NCBI GenBank assembly: GCA_045539095.1
Contig: JAZQER010000047.1
Span: forward strand, 1-14,113
Reading direction: 5' to 3'
From: SFWF01 sp045539095
GTDB lineage: Bacteria; Bacillota; Clostridia; Oscillospirales; Acutalibacteraceae
DNA length: 14,113 nt
Below the pieces are notes generated by a model, which saw nothing but the letters and a program-made list of their open reading frames with translations, was not told the DNA's origin and did no database searches. Made by a program: the position numbers and the translations under genes. Positions 4,909 through 11,977 of this stretch are shown here, piece by piece; the first letter of the stretch is position 1, and the number at the start of each line of letters is the position of its first letter.

Positions 4909-5277
4909 ATGATAAAACGCATTGTAGTTGCGGGCTCGAGAAATTACAACGATTATGATGAGGCGAAAGAGTATATAGATCTTTGCATCAAGGAAATCAG
5001 AAATAAGCATACCTTGATTTTTCTTTCGGGTGGTTGCCGAGGCGCAGATGCGCTTGGAGAGAGGTATGCTACAGAAAATGGGTTCAAAGTAGAAAGATAT
5101 CCTGCAGAATGGGATAGATACGGAAAAGAGGCGGGTCCGAAAAGAAACAGGAAAATGGCAGAGAGGGCTGATTTTGTAATATGCTTTTGGGACGGAAAGA
5201 GCCGTGGTACAAAATCAATGATCGAATATGCAAAACTAAACGACAAGCCGACGCGGATAAAAAGCTTTGTTACATAA
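4909..5277 (+). CDS. DUF2493 / YspA-type SLOG family protein
   Basis: This 122-residue protein matches the DUF2493 (cpYpsA-related SLOG) pattern. IVVAGSRNYNDY (4-15) is the N-terminal nucleotide-binding strand-loop. SGGCRGADALGERYA, RYPAEWDRYGKEAGPKRNRKM and WDGKSRGTKSMIEYA follow. SLOG-fold proteins are Rossmannoid, related to DprA and LOG, and predicted to bind nucleotide-like ligands. DUF2493 members are often found on phages and mobile elements, but their function is not settled. The ATG was chosen because AAAGGAG lies eight bases upstream; residues upstream in frame have no homology and include the promoter. It is divergent from a small HTH gene, and the pair may be one regulated unit. 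I see no effector or defence partner next to it. Confidence 0.9.
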   Translation: MIKRIVVAGSRNYNDYDEAKEYIDLCIKEIRNKHTLIFLSGGCRGADALGERYATENGFKVERYPAEWDRYGKEAGPKRNRKMAERADFVICFWDGKSRGTKSMIEYAKLNDKPTRIKSFVT

Positions 5278-5284
5278 CCCGATA

Positions 5285-5313
5285 TTGAAAAATAAAAAAG
5301 GATATGATAAAAT
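5285..5313 (+). promoter_or_regulatory. Promoter of the 5351-5977 membrane gene
   Basis: TTGAAA (5285-5290), a 17-bp spacer ending in TGA, then TAAAAT (5308-5313), which is an extended -10. It lies eight bases after the DUF2493 stop, so the membrane gene has its own start and a short leader. Confidence 0.7.
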
Positions 5314-5350
5314 TTATTCAGTGTAATTAGTGTTATTCGGAGGGATGAAA

Positions 5351-5977
5351 ATGAGTGAGACTTTATTCCACAACAAAAAGAAGAATCTATTTGTCGGCGT
5401 GATGGCAGCGGCATATCCGCTTATAACCTTATTATCAGGAAACTTTATGTTGCACGTTATGACTTCTGAGGTTTCGTGGAGGTATAATCTGAACACTCTT
5501 TTCATTTGGTTATTTAGCCACGCCACTACCATATCTTTTCTTATATATCTCTTAATAAAGAAAAAAGAATTCCTTTTTAAAAAGTGGATAATCCCACTTG
5601 GCTTTGGACTTTCCTGTTTACGCTCTCTTTTGAATTTTCCATATGCAGTCATGTTTGTCAGCGAGTATGCAACTGTCTATACAGTGACGGTTTTTGTGTT
5701 TACCTGCCTTTCGGCGTTGGCGCTTGTGCTCTGCTTTGTAGGTGCACTTTTCGATTTTGAGTTTATAAAGCTTTTTAGGGTGGGTATAATGCTGCAGGTT
5801 TTTGTGCCTATCGCATTGCTTGTAACCGAGACCGTATATTATGTAATAAACGGTTATTATGCTACCTACGGCCTCGCAGGGCTGAGCATAATTTCACTTG
5901 CAGAGCTGCTGATATCAATACTTTTCAATGTCAGCATTTTCTTACTGACAGTAAACAAAGAAGAAAATCAGGGCTAA
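5351..5977 (+). CDS. Unrecognised multi-pass membrane protein
   Basis: I do not recognise a family. The 208-residue product is almost all hydrophobic, with about six likely membrane helices (roughly 12-32, 42-66, 72-90, 100-125, 130-155, 170-198). Its short loops are Lys/Arg-rich, and the C-terminus is charged. There is no signal peptide, catalytic motif or Cys/His cluster. ATG at 5351 is chosen because GGAGGG (5338-5343) is seven bases before it; the ATG at 5345 touches the ribosome site. It has its own promoter and shares a bidirectional terminator with the convergent ABC transporter. A small transporter-like or sensor-like protein is possible, but nothing in the sequence decides this. Confidence 0.8.
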   Translation: MSETLFHNKKKNLFVGVMAAAYPLITLLSGNFMLHVMTSEVSWRYNLNTLFIWLFSHATTISFLIYLLIKKKEFLFKKWIIPLGFGLSCLRSLLNFPYAVMFVSEYATVYTVTVFVFTCLSALALVLCFVGALFDFEFIKLFRVGIMLQVFVPIALLVTETVYYVINGYYATYGLAGLSIISLAELLISILFNVSIFLLTVNKEENQG

Positions 5978-5988
5978 ACGCTATTATA

Positions 5989-6024
5989 AAAAACCTTGCA
6001 AAGGAAATTCTTTGCAAGGTTTTT
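5989..6024. terminator. Bidirectional terminator
   Basis: AAAAACCTTGCAAAG (5989-6003) and CTTTGCAAGGTTTTT (6010-6024) are a perfect 15-bp stem with a GAAATT loop. It lies between the convergent membrane gene and the ABC transporter (stop at 6026) and should stop both. Confidence 0.93.
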
Positions 6025-6025
6025 G

Positions 6026-7654
6026 TTATCCAAGATTTAATTGTTTGTTACAGATAGAAAGAACTTTTTTTCGGTGTGTTATGAAAAGAATTGTCTTATC
6101 CTCCAGCTTTGAAAGACTCTCAAGAAGTTCTTTTTCAGTTTCCTCGTCTAGTGCCGAAGAGCATTCGTCAAGCAGAAGTATCGGAGCGTCAAAAACAAGA
6201 GCCCTCGCTATAGCTATACGCTGTATCTGTCCCTCGGAAAGGCCTGCGCCTCTCTCCGAAAGAGGCGTATCGAAGCCCTTTGGCAGGCTGTCAATAAATT
6301 TGTATACGCCTGCGGCTTTAGCCGCTTTTTCTATTGCTTCATCACTGACGTCGGTGCGTGAAAAGGCTATATTTTCGCGTATCGTCCCCGAAAGTATCAT
6401 ATTTCCTTGCGGAACAAAGGCAAACATGCTACGGTGGGCAGAGGTTATCTCCTCGGTACCGTTGAAGGAAAGGCTACCACTGTCGGGGTCGAGAAGTCCC
6501 AAAAGCAGGCGGAAAAGGGTAGTTTTACCAATACCTGAGCGACCTGTAACACCGACTATGTCACCACGTTCGAAGGAGAAGCAAGCATCCTTGAAAACGG
6601 GCTTATCACCGTAAGAAAAGGAAAGGTTATCTGCCTTGATAAAGCGAAAAGCTCGCTTAAAATCATAAAGATCGTTTCCGCCGAGAGGCTTTGGTTCATC
6701 CTCTCGGGAGTCGATCTCGCAAAGACGCTCAGCAGATGCAATCATTGAGAGATAAGAAGGTATTATGCCTGTGATGCCCTGAAGAGGCTGTTTAAGCTGA
6801 TTCATTATCTGAAGAGTTGCCGTCAGGGTACCGAAGGTCATAAAGCCGTCTGCGATTTGACCTGCACCCCACACAAGTGCGATATAATAAGCAAGAGTAA
6901 AAAGAGCAAACACGCCGATTTGAGTGAATACAGTAAGCAAGCTGCGTTTAACTGTGTTGCTGTAATGCTCTTTCTGGTCGCTTTGGAGTTTGTCTTTCAT
7001 AACTTCTTCGGCATGAAAGCTTTTCACAACTGTCATATTTGCAAAGCATTCCTGTAAAAAAGAACGGACAACTCCCCCCGTATGCATAGTCTGCTTGTGG
7101 AGATGCTTATATCTTTGAGAGATAAGTCGGCCTAAAGAGGTAAAAGCGATTCCGCTGACGATAAAAATAATGCCGAGCAAACGACTCATCACAAGCAACG
7201 AAACAAAGCCTGCGGCAATGCGGGAAACGAAGGATACCACAGAAGGAATTATCGTAACAACACCGTGTGTCACAATGCCAACATCTTCGGTGAAGCGGTT
7301 GAGCGCATCGCCCGTATGAAGCTCATTCTCGCTTTTAATCTTTTTGTTGCAGTAGGAGAGAAAGAGCTTTCTTTGTAAAGTATTTCTTACCTTGCCGTCT
7401 ATACAGGTATTAAGATGGATGCCACCGCCGTAGCTGAGCATATAAAGCACAACGGATGAGAAAAGCAAAACGATATACAAGGTCATATTACCCTGCTTTG
7501 ATCCTGTCGCGATATCGAGAACGAAACCTGAAAGGATCGAAAAGGAAAAAAGCAGAACAGATGTTATGCAGGATAGCAGACTTCTAAAAACTATTATGGG
7601 CAAAAACTGCTTGGTATTGGAATAAATATAGTTTAGTTCAGCCTTATTCTTCAT
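6026..7654 (-). CDS. ABC half-transporter (exporter type, permease + ATPase)
   Basis: This 542-residue half-transporter has an N-terminal six-helix exporter domain (about 15-310) and a C-terminal ATPase (about 335-542). Visible motifs are Walker A GRSGIGKT (371-378), the Q-loop (Q416), signature LSEGQ (472-476), Walker B ILLLDE with catalytic Glu497, and switch His527. It would work as a homodimer, or with another half, in the cytoplasmic membrane to export a lipid, peptide or drug. The substrate cannot be told. The C-terminus is slightly short, ending soon after the H-loop, but all catalytic parts are present. GAGG lies about ten bases before the ATG. It has its own promoter (7690-7718), opposite the DUF6106 operon. 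No second ABC gene is adjacent. Confidence 0.95.
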   Translation of the reverse strand: MKNKAELNYIYSNTKQFLPIIVFRSLLSCITSVLLFSFSILSGFVLDIATGSKQGNMTLYIVLLFSSVVLYMLSYGGGIHLNTCIDGKVRNTLQRKLFLSYCNKKIKSENELHTGDALNRFTEDVGIVTHGVVTIIPSVVSFVSRIAAGFVSLLVMSRLLGIIFIVSGIAFTSLGRLISQRYKHLHKQTMHTGGVVRSFLQECFANMTVVKSFHAEEVMKDKLQSDQKEHYSNTVKRSLLTVFTQIGVFALFTLAYYIALVWGAGQIADGFMTFGTLTATLQIMNQLKQPLQGITGIIPSYLSMIASAERLCEIDSREDEPKPLGGNDLYDFKRAFRFIKADNLSFSYGDKPVFKDACFSFERGDIVGVTGRSGIGKTTLFRLLLGLLDPDSGSLSFNGTEEITSAHRSMFAFVPQGNMILSGTIRENIAFSRTDVSDEAIEKAAKAAGVYKFIDSLPKGFDTPLSERGAGLSEGQIQRIAIARALVFDAPILLLDECSSALDEETEKELLESLSKLEDKTILFITHRKKVLSICNKQLNLG

Positions 7655-7689
7655 TTTCTTGACCTCAAATTTTAATAATTAGTAAAATA

Positions 7690-7718
7690 ATTATATAATA
7701 AACAACTTAATATTGCAA
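7690..7718 (-). promoter_or_regulatory. ABC transporter promoter
   Basis: Reading leftward: TTGCAA (7718-7713), a 17-bp spacer, TATAAT (7695-7690). The -10 is perfect. TTGCAA is its own reverse complement and therefore also serves as the -35 of the opposite promoter. Confidence 0.75.
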
Positions 7719-7742
7719 GTGGTGTAGAATTTGTTATATAAT
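7713..7742 (+). promoter_or_regulatory. Promoter of the DUF6106-nnr operon
   Basis: TTGCAA (7713-7718), an 18-bp spacer, TATAAT (7737-7742); TATATA at 7735 with a 16-bp spacer is an alternative. The start would be near 7749, about 23 bases before the ATG, with AAAAGGAG in between. Confidence 0.7.
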
Positions 7743-7771
7743 ATAAAGCAGAAATAAAAAGGAGCTAAAAT

Positions 7772-8272
7772 ATGGATACTTTTTTTGAACAAATTGTCAG
7801 CGTAAAAAGATCGGCGGTACAGATAGCAGGCGTTGTCGGAATAATGCTTGCGGCAGTAGTGCTGCTTATTGTCGCTTATTTGCTTTTCATAATCGGCCTC
7901 GCGCCCATCAGCTTTTTGCTTGTATGCGGAGTCTGTTGGGGAGGATACAAGCTTATAATGCGTTCTTCTATTGAGTATGAGTATATATTCACCAACGGCG
8001 ACCTTGATATTGACAAGATAATAGCCAAGTCATCAAGAAAACGTATGGTATCTATAAATTGTTCAAAGGTTGAGCGCTACGGAAAGTATAATCCGGCTGC
8101 TCGCGTTTCCGATTCGGTGAAAAATGTCTATTTTTTCTGCAACCCCTCCGACGAAAACGCAAAATTTCTTATAGCCCCCAATAAAAAAGAGGGAATGGTA
8201 ATGATAGTTTTTGCCCCGGACGAGAGGGTTGGCGGCGCTATTGAAAAGGCTATACCGAGAATTGCTTTGTGA
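7772..8272 (+). CDS. DUF6106-like membrane protein
   Basis: This 166-residue protein has two closely spaced membrane helices (about 17-40 and 42-62). A basic and hydrophilic beta-rich tail follows (YEYIFTNGDLDIDKIIAK, then SSRKRMVSI), probably in the cytoplasm. The start MDTFFEQIVSVK and the overall layout match what I recall as DUF6106, a clostridial family of unknown function; this is memory-based and only moderately sure. GGAG is seven bases before the ATG. Its stop overlaps the next start (TGATG), so it is coupled to the NAD(P)HX repair gene. The tail resembles membrane-anchored pleckstrin-like or YcxB-type domains only in general outline. Confidence 0.75.
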   Translation: MDTFFEQIVSVKRSAVQIAGVVGIMLAAVVLLIVAYLLFIIGLAPISFLLVCGVCWGGYKLIMRSSIEYEYIFTNGDLDIDKIIAKSSRKRMVSINCSKVERYGKYNPAARVSDSVKNVYFFCNPSDENAKFLIAPNKKEGMVMIVFAPDERVGGAIEKAIPRIAL

Positions 8273-9777
8273 TGAAGATAATAACCAAGGAAACGATGAA
8301 AAATGCAGAGGCGGCAGCCGTACAGTCGGGACTTACATATCTCAGACTTATGGAAAACGCGGGTACCGCCGCTGCCAGAGTTATAAGACAGACCGTTTCT
8401 CCCGAAGGTAAAACGGCTGCAATTCTTTGCGGCTGTGGCAACAACGGCGGAGACGGTTTTGTTATTGCAAGAAAGCTTTTTGAAAACGGCGCTCTGCCCA
8501 CCGTGATTCTCGCATCGGGCGTGCCAAAGACTGCCGATGCCGCAGAAATGCTGTCACGTCTGCCCGACGGTATAAGGGTGCTTGACGCGGCGAGGTTCGC
8601 ATCTGCGGCGCTTAGAGCCACAGAATCTGCCGATATCATAGTCGATGCACTTTTCGGTACGGGGCTGACCCGAGGAATAGAGGGTTTTGCAGCAGAGCTG
8701 ATAGATGTGGCAAACCGCTCGGCGGCACTTCGCTTTTCGGTCGATATTCCGAGCGGAGTCGAATGTGATACGGGACGTGTGATTGGAGTGAGCTTTAACG
8801 CACATCATACCGTTACATTTGAGGCTTTTAAACCCTGCCATATACTTCCGCCTGCAAATGCTCTCGGCGGGAAGGTGACAGCCACCGCTATCGGCATAGA
8901 TGAAAGTATAATAGGTGCTTTGCCATATGTTGCAAAGACGATAGATAAGGCGGTCATAAAGCCGAGGGGCAAAAATGACCACAAAGGAACCTTCGGTACA
9001 GCTCTTTCGGTCTGCGGCTCATACGGTATGGCGGGTGCGGCGATAATATCTTCGTTGGCGGCGCTTCGAAGCGGACTTGGTATTATGAAGACTGCCTGCG
9101 TAACAGAAAATTATACGGCAATCACCGCGGCAGTGCCCGAATCGGTAACGGTACCGTGTGAGTCGAAGGACGGAATGTACTCGGTTTCTGCCTTGCCGAC
9201 ACTAAAAAAGCATCTTAAAACTGCCGATGCGCTGCTTATCGGCTGTGGGCTCGGCATCTCAAATGATACGGCATATATAACGCGAGAGTTAGCTCTTTCT
9301 TCAGCTGTTCCCGTTATAATCGACGCCGACGGAATAAACACGATAGCCTCTGACATAGAATTTATTGAACAGATGAAGGCTCCGCTTATTATGACACCCC
9401 ATCCGGGTGAAATGGCAAGACTTTGCCAAACGACTGTTGCCGAGGTCGAAGCCGACCGCATAGGTATCGCACACCGTTTTGCCACCGAAAACGGTGTGTA
9501 TATAGTCCTCAAGGGAGCAAATAGCGTTGTTGCGGCTCCGGATGGCGAGGTTTATGTCAATATGAGCGGTAACGCGGGAATGGCGACGGGCGGCTCGGGA
9601 GATATGCTTTCGGGAATGATAGTTTCATTTCTGGCTCAGGGCTACGCGGTCAAGGATGCCGTATGCGCGGCGGTAAAGCTTCACGGCGATGCGGGCGACC
9701 GCGCTCGTGACAGGGTTGGCGAAACGGCGCTTTTACCGCGTGATATGCTCGAGGAACTGCATTATCTGTTTAAATAA
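8272..9777 (+). CDS. nnr: Bifunctional NAD(P)H-hydrate epimerase / ADP-dependent dehydratase
   Basis: This metabolite-repair enzyme (YjeF type) has 501 residues. NADH and NADPH can hydrate to useless NAD(P)HX. The N-terminal YjeF_N domain (about 1-215) interconverts its R and S epimers, and the C-terminal ribokinase-like domain (about 230-501) dehydrates S-NAD(P)HX using ADP. Visible motifs are CGCGNNGGDGF (53-63), VDALFGTG (124-131), SVDIPSG (156-162), KGTFGT (238-243), TPHPGE (375-380), VLKGA (412-416) and GGSGD (440-444, catalytic Asp444). Both active sites look intact and the length is typical. I prefer ATG at 8272 over GTG at 8269, because it overlaps the previous stop (TGATG) and gives the family's usual MKIITKE start. 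It is co-transcribed with the lipoprotein and YbaK-type genes. Confidence 0.96.
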   Translation: MKIITKETMKNAEAAAVQSGLTYLRLMENAGTAAARVIRQTVSPEGKTAAILCGCGNNGGDGFVIARKLFENGALPTVILASGVPKTADAAEMLSRLPDGIRVLDAARFASAALRATESADIIVDALFGTGLTRGIEGFAAELIDVANRSAALRFSVDIPSGVECDTGRVIGVSFNAHHTVTFEAFKPCHILPPANALGGKVTATAIGIDESIIGALPYVAKTIDKAVIKPRGKNDHKGTFGTALSVCGSYGMAGAAIISSLAALRSGLGIMKTACVTENYTAITAAVPESVTVPCESKDGMYSVSALPTLKKHLKTADALLIGCGLGISNDTAYITRELALSSAVPVIIDADGINTIASDIEFIEQMKAPLIMTPHPGEMARLCQTTVAEVEADRIGIAHRFATENGVYIVLKGANSVVAAPDGEVYVNMSGNAGMATGGSGDMLSGMIVSFLAQGYAVKDAVCAAVKLHGDAGDRARDRVGETALLPRDMLEELHYLFK

Positions 9778-9797
9778 ATAAACAATGAGGCTGAAAA

Positions 9798-10307
9798 ATG
9801 AAAAAAATAATCTCACTTGTACTTGTTTTGCTTACCTTGTCGGCCTGTTCGGGCAAGACCGAGGTTAAACCTCGGCTTGTCGGAATAACTTTTAATGCCG
9901 ATATGACATATTTTAACGAAAACTACAAGGGAGAATGTGTTATATCCTCTGATGGGGCGCTCACATGTAAGCTGACCGAGCCCGAAAGCCTTTCGGGTTA
10001 CACGCTAACCCTTTCAAAGGAGGGCATGACAGCCGAATATCTCGGCATAACCTACACTCCGACCGAGAGCAATATGCCTTTTTCGGGAGTTATAGGAGAA
10101 TTTTATGAAAATATCAGCGAGATAAGCTCTTCTGAAGACTCGGCAAAGAAGAAGGATGACGCGTATATAATTAAAGGCGGCAAGGACGCCGAAGCCTATA
10201 CATTATATCTGTCATCCACCGGGCTGCCCCAATCTTTGCAGCTCCCCGACGAACGCTTTACGGTCTATTTTTATAATGTAACCGTTTTGAACGAAACTGA
10301 CGATTAA
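9798..10307 (+). CDS. Unrecognised lipoprotein
   Basis: I do not recognise a family. The 169-residue product begins MKKIISLVLVLLTLSAC, a clear lipoprotein signal with Cys at 17, so it should be anchored on the outer face of the membrane. The rest alternates short hydrophobic and polar strands, as in a beta-rich fold. It includes GVIGEFYENISEI and a KKKDDAYIIKGGKDAEAYTL segment. There are no catalytic triads or metal clusters. The pattern recalls LolA-like or DUF4292-like lipoproteins, but this is only a general likeness. GAGGCTGAAAA supplies the ribosome site. It is 20 bases after nnr and 13 bases before the ybaK-like gene, within one operon. Confidence 0.85.
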   Translation: MKKIISLVLVLLTLSACSGKTEVKPRLVGITFNADMTYFNENYKGECVISSDGALTCKLTEPESLSGYTLTLSKEGMTAEYLGITYTPTESNMPFSGVIGEFYENISEISSSEDSAKKKDDAYIIKGGKDAEAYTLYLSSTGLPQSLQLPDERFTVYFYNVTVLNETDD

Positions 10308-10320
10308 AGGAAGTATAAAT

Positions 10321-10797
10321 ATGTCTATTGAGAAGGTAAAAGAATTTTTTAACGAAAAGGGTATAGGCGACCGCATACGAGAGTTTGATGTGTCCTCGGC
10401 TACGGTTGCCCTTGCCGCAGAGGCGCTCGGATGCGAGCCTGCGCACATCGCCAAAACATTATCTTTTAAAAAGGACGATACCTGCATACTGGTCGTTGCG
10501 GCAGGAGATGCGAGAGTGGATAACGCAAAATTTAAGGCTGAATTTGGGTTTAAAGCAAAAATGGCCGACTTTGAAGAGGTTGCTCGCCTTTGCGGACATG
10601 CTGTCGGCGGAGTTTGTCCCTTTGCGGTGAACGAGGGAGTGGAGGTTTTCCTTGACGAGTCGTTAAGACGCTTTGAAACCGTTTTCCCCGCTTGCGGAAG
10701 CAGTAACAGCGCGATAGAGCTTACTGTTGCAGAGCTTGAGGAGTATTCGGGATACTCAAAATGGGTCGACGTCTGTAAATTAATGAATAATGAATAG
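10321..10797 (+). CDS. YbaK/EbsC-type aminoacyl-tRNA deacylase
   Basis: This 158-residue protein is the YbaK/ProX editing domain. Lys45 in AKTLSF matches the conserved catalytic lysine. DARVDNAKF (63-71), GGVCPF (96-101) and a GSSNSAIEL segment (126-134) are the other family landmarks. Members remove wrongly attached amino acids from tRNA (for example Cys or Ala from tRNA-Pro) in trans. The exact substrate cannot be called. AAAGGAAG precedes the ATG. The last residues (MNNE) and the stop are supplied by the repeat at 10780, so the original C-terminus may have been slightly different. The conserved domain is intact. It closes the nnr operon unless transcription passes through the repeat into the PAP2 gene. 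Confidence 0.92.
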   Translation: MSIEKVKEFFNEKGIGDRIREFDVSSATVALAAEALGCEPAHIAKTLSFKKDDTCILVVAAGDARVDNAKFKAEFGFKAKMADFEEVARLCGHAVGGVCPFAVNEGVEVFLDESLRRFETVFPACGSSNSAIELTVAELEEYSGYSKWVDVCKLMNNE

Positions 10798-10938
10798 TGA
10801 AAAATTAAGGTGTTTTCGGCTATGCCGAAAACGCATAATATAATGGAGAATACAGATGAAAGAGAATATTAAGGGGAGAAAACTATTGCCTTTGCGGCGA
10901 AGCCGCACCTCAATTATTCATTATTCACTATTCATTAA
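10780..10938. repeat. MITE-like element with 33-bp imperfect terminal inverted repeats
   Basis: The left end (10780-10812) and right end (10906-10938) are inverted copies matching at 29 of 33 bases. They start TTAATGAATA and end in AGGTG toward the inside. Two further hairpins lie inside: GTTTTCGGC/GCCGAAAAC (10812-10832, TAT loop) and TGCGGC/GCCGCA (10893-10907, GAA loop). At 159 bp with no transposase, it looks like a non-autonomous miniature element or an extragenic palindrome. A 33-codon frame (10856-10957) runs through it but has no independent support as a gene. The element provides the stop codon of the YbaK-type gene and ends 15 bases before the PAP2 ATG. Confidence 0.85.
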
Positions 10939-10953
10939 AATAAAGGAATTGTT

Positions 10954-11460
10954 ATGAACAAGGAAATATATATTAAATTAATGAACTATTGGCAAGAACA
11001 TAAGCGCTTTTGCAAGAGTATGATAGCGGTGGAAAAGGCAGCAGAAATTATTGTCATAATTTCTTATATCGCATTGCTGTTTTATTCTCTTTATGGGGAT
11101 ATAGGCTTTGCGCTTCGTTCGGCAGTTACGAGCATAATTGCGCTTTATATTTGCACTCTGCTTCGCTTTGTGATAAATGCGAGACGGCCATATCAGGTGT
11201 ATGAGGCATTGCCTGCTATGAATAAGGATACTAAGGGACAGTCCTTTCCGAGCCGTCACCTTACCTCGGTTGCGGTAATATCGATTAGTATGCTTTATAT
11301 GGGCGTTGCGTTTGGTTGTGTGTTTTTTGCTCTGATGCTTATTATGGGAGCCCTTCGGGTACTACTCGGAGTACATTTTGTAAGGGATGTTACCGTCGGT
11401 GCCGCAATAGGTCTGGTTATCGGAATATTAGGAGTATATATATCACCGCTCATAATATAA
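10954..11460 (+). CDS. PAP2 family phosphatase (membrane)
   Basis: This 168-residue membrane protein has about four or five helices and the three PAP2 motifs. R71-x6-RP (RFVINARRP, 71-79) is motif 1 and PSRH (99-102) is motif 2. R135-VLLGV-H141-FVR-D145 is motif 3, with the nucleophilic His and its Asp partner. PAP2 enzymes remove phosphate from lipid phosphates such as undecaprenyl pyrophosphate or phosphatidic acid on the outer face of the membrane. Motif 2 has Arg instead of the usual Gly (PSGH), a change seen in some subfamilies. AAAGGAA lies six bases before ATG, just after the MITE-like repeat, so its expression may now rely on sequence within the repeat. Confidence 0.92.
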   Translation: MNKEIYIKLMNYWQEHKRFCKSMIAVEKAAEIIVIISYIALLFYSLYGDIGFALRSAVTSIIALYICTLLRFVINARRPYQVYEALPAMNKDTKGQSFPSRHLTSVAVISISMLYMGVAFGCVFFALMLIMGALRVLLGVHFVRDVTVGAAIGLVIGILGVYISPLII

Positions 11461-11503
11461 AACCCTTCTGCGTCTTTCCAACCATTGATCACTTATCACT
11501 GAA

Positions 11504-11529
11504 AAAAGCACCTCGGATGAGGTGCTTTT
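11504..11529. terminator. Bidirectional terminator overlapping the dtxR-family stop codon
   Basis: AAAAGCACCTC (11504-11514) and GAGGTGCTTTT (11519-11529) form a perfect 11-bp stem with a GGAT loop. It lies between the rightward PAP2 gene and the leftward regulator, whose TAA (11530-11528) is inside the arm. Bases 11461-11503 between PAP2 and the stem hold nothing I can name. Confidence 0.9.
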
Positions 11530-11899
11530 AATCTTGTAAAAATGATCTGGCAAAATTTTTGATCGCGGTAAAGGATGCGTCGCTGATGTGGTGCTCTATC
11601 TTGCAAGCGTCTTCCGCGGCGGTGTCCTTATCGACACCGATCTGCACTAAAAAATCGGTAATGAGAGTATGGCGTTCGAAAATCTTTGTTGCAACCTCGA
11701 GACCGGCATCTGTAAGGGTAAGGTATCCGTCCTTGTCCGCAACAACATATCCGCCGCTTTTAAGAAGTCCCATAGCACGGCTGACACTCGGTTTTGAATA
11801 TCCCATATGCTCCCCTACGTCTATAGCGCGCACAGGTCCTTTTTTTGACAGTACATATATGGTTTCGAGATACATCTCTCCCGATTCCTGAATAGCCAT
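11528..11899 (-). CDS. DtxR-family metal regulator, iron-type ligands
   Basis: This 123-residue regulator has an N-terminal winged helix (about 1-64, with KPSVSRAM as recognition helix) and a dimer/metal domain (65-123). It has no SH3-like tail, as in MntR. The metal ligands, however, follow DtxR/IdeR: Met9 in GEMYLETIY, His77 in RHTL, Cys99, Glu102 and His103 in ACKIEHH. MntR would have Asp and Glu at 9 and 99. This predicts ferrous iron as co-repressor. Start ATG at 11899 is chosen for AGGTGG seven bases upstream; the frame extends upstream without homology. It faces feoA-feoB, its likely target, and has its own promoter. Autoregulation is possible, but I see no GTTAGC site on its side. Confidence 0.93.
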   Translation of the reverse strand: MAIQESGEMYLETIYVLSKKGPVRAIDVGEHMGYSKPSVSRAMGLLKSGGYVVADKDGYLTLTDAGLEVATKIFERHTLITDFLVQIGVDKDTAAEDACKIEHHISDASFTAIKNFARSFLQD

Positions 11900-11921
11900 A
11901 AAATCACCACCTACTAAGAAT

Positions 11922-11950
11922 ATTTTATCATAAAATTTCTCATCTTTCAA
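11922..11950 (-). promoter_or_regulatory. Promoter of the DtxR-family gene
   Basis: Reading leftward: TTGAAA (11950-11945), a 17-bp spacer, TAAAAT (11927-11922). The start near 11915 gives a short leader containing AGGTGG. This promoter is separate from the feo promoter, whose -35 begins 28 bases away. Confidence 0.65.
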
Positions 11951-11977
11951 CATAAATAAATTTCGCCCAAAAAACTA

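Noticed and set aside
4604..5277. HTH + SLOG pair as an anti-phage system
   Set aside because: No nuclease, toxin, TIR, helicase or other effector is adjacent. The family link alone does not support the claim.
6012..6614. Open plus-strand frame of about 200 codons opposite the ABC transporter
   Set aside because: It is antisense to the ATPase domain, is Ser/Arg-rich, has no ribosome site, and is explained by codon bias on the other strand.
10856..10957. 33-codon frame with ATG after GGAG, ending over the PAP2 start (ATGA)
   Set aside because: It lies almost wholly inside the MITE-like repeat, and its residues come from the hairpin and inverted end. Such frames recur with every repeat copy and have no protein-like features.
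11461..11503. Remnant of the MITE-like repeat (words like ATCACTTATCACTG)
   Set aside because: The likeness to the repeat ends is short and could be chance in AT-rich sequence.
11900..11953. Longer N-terminus of the DtxR-family protein
   Set aside because: The extra 18 residues lie over its predicted promoter and lack homology. The ATG at 11899 has AGGTGG at good spacing.
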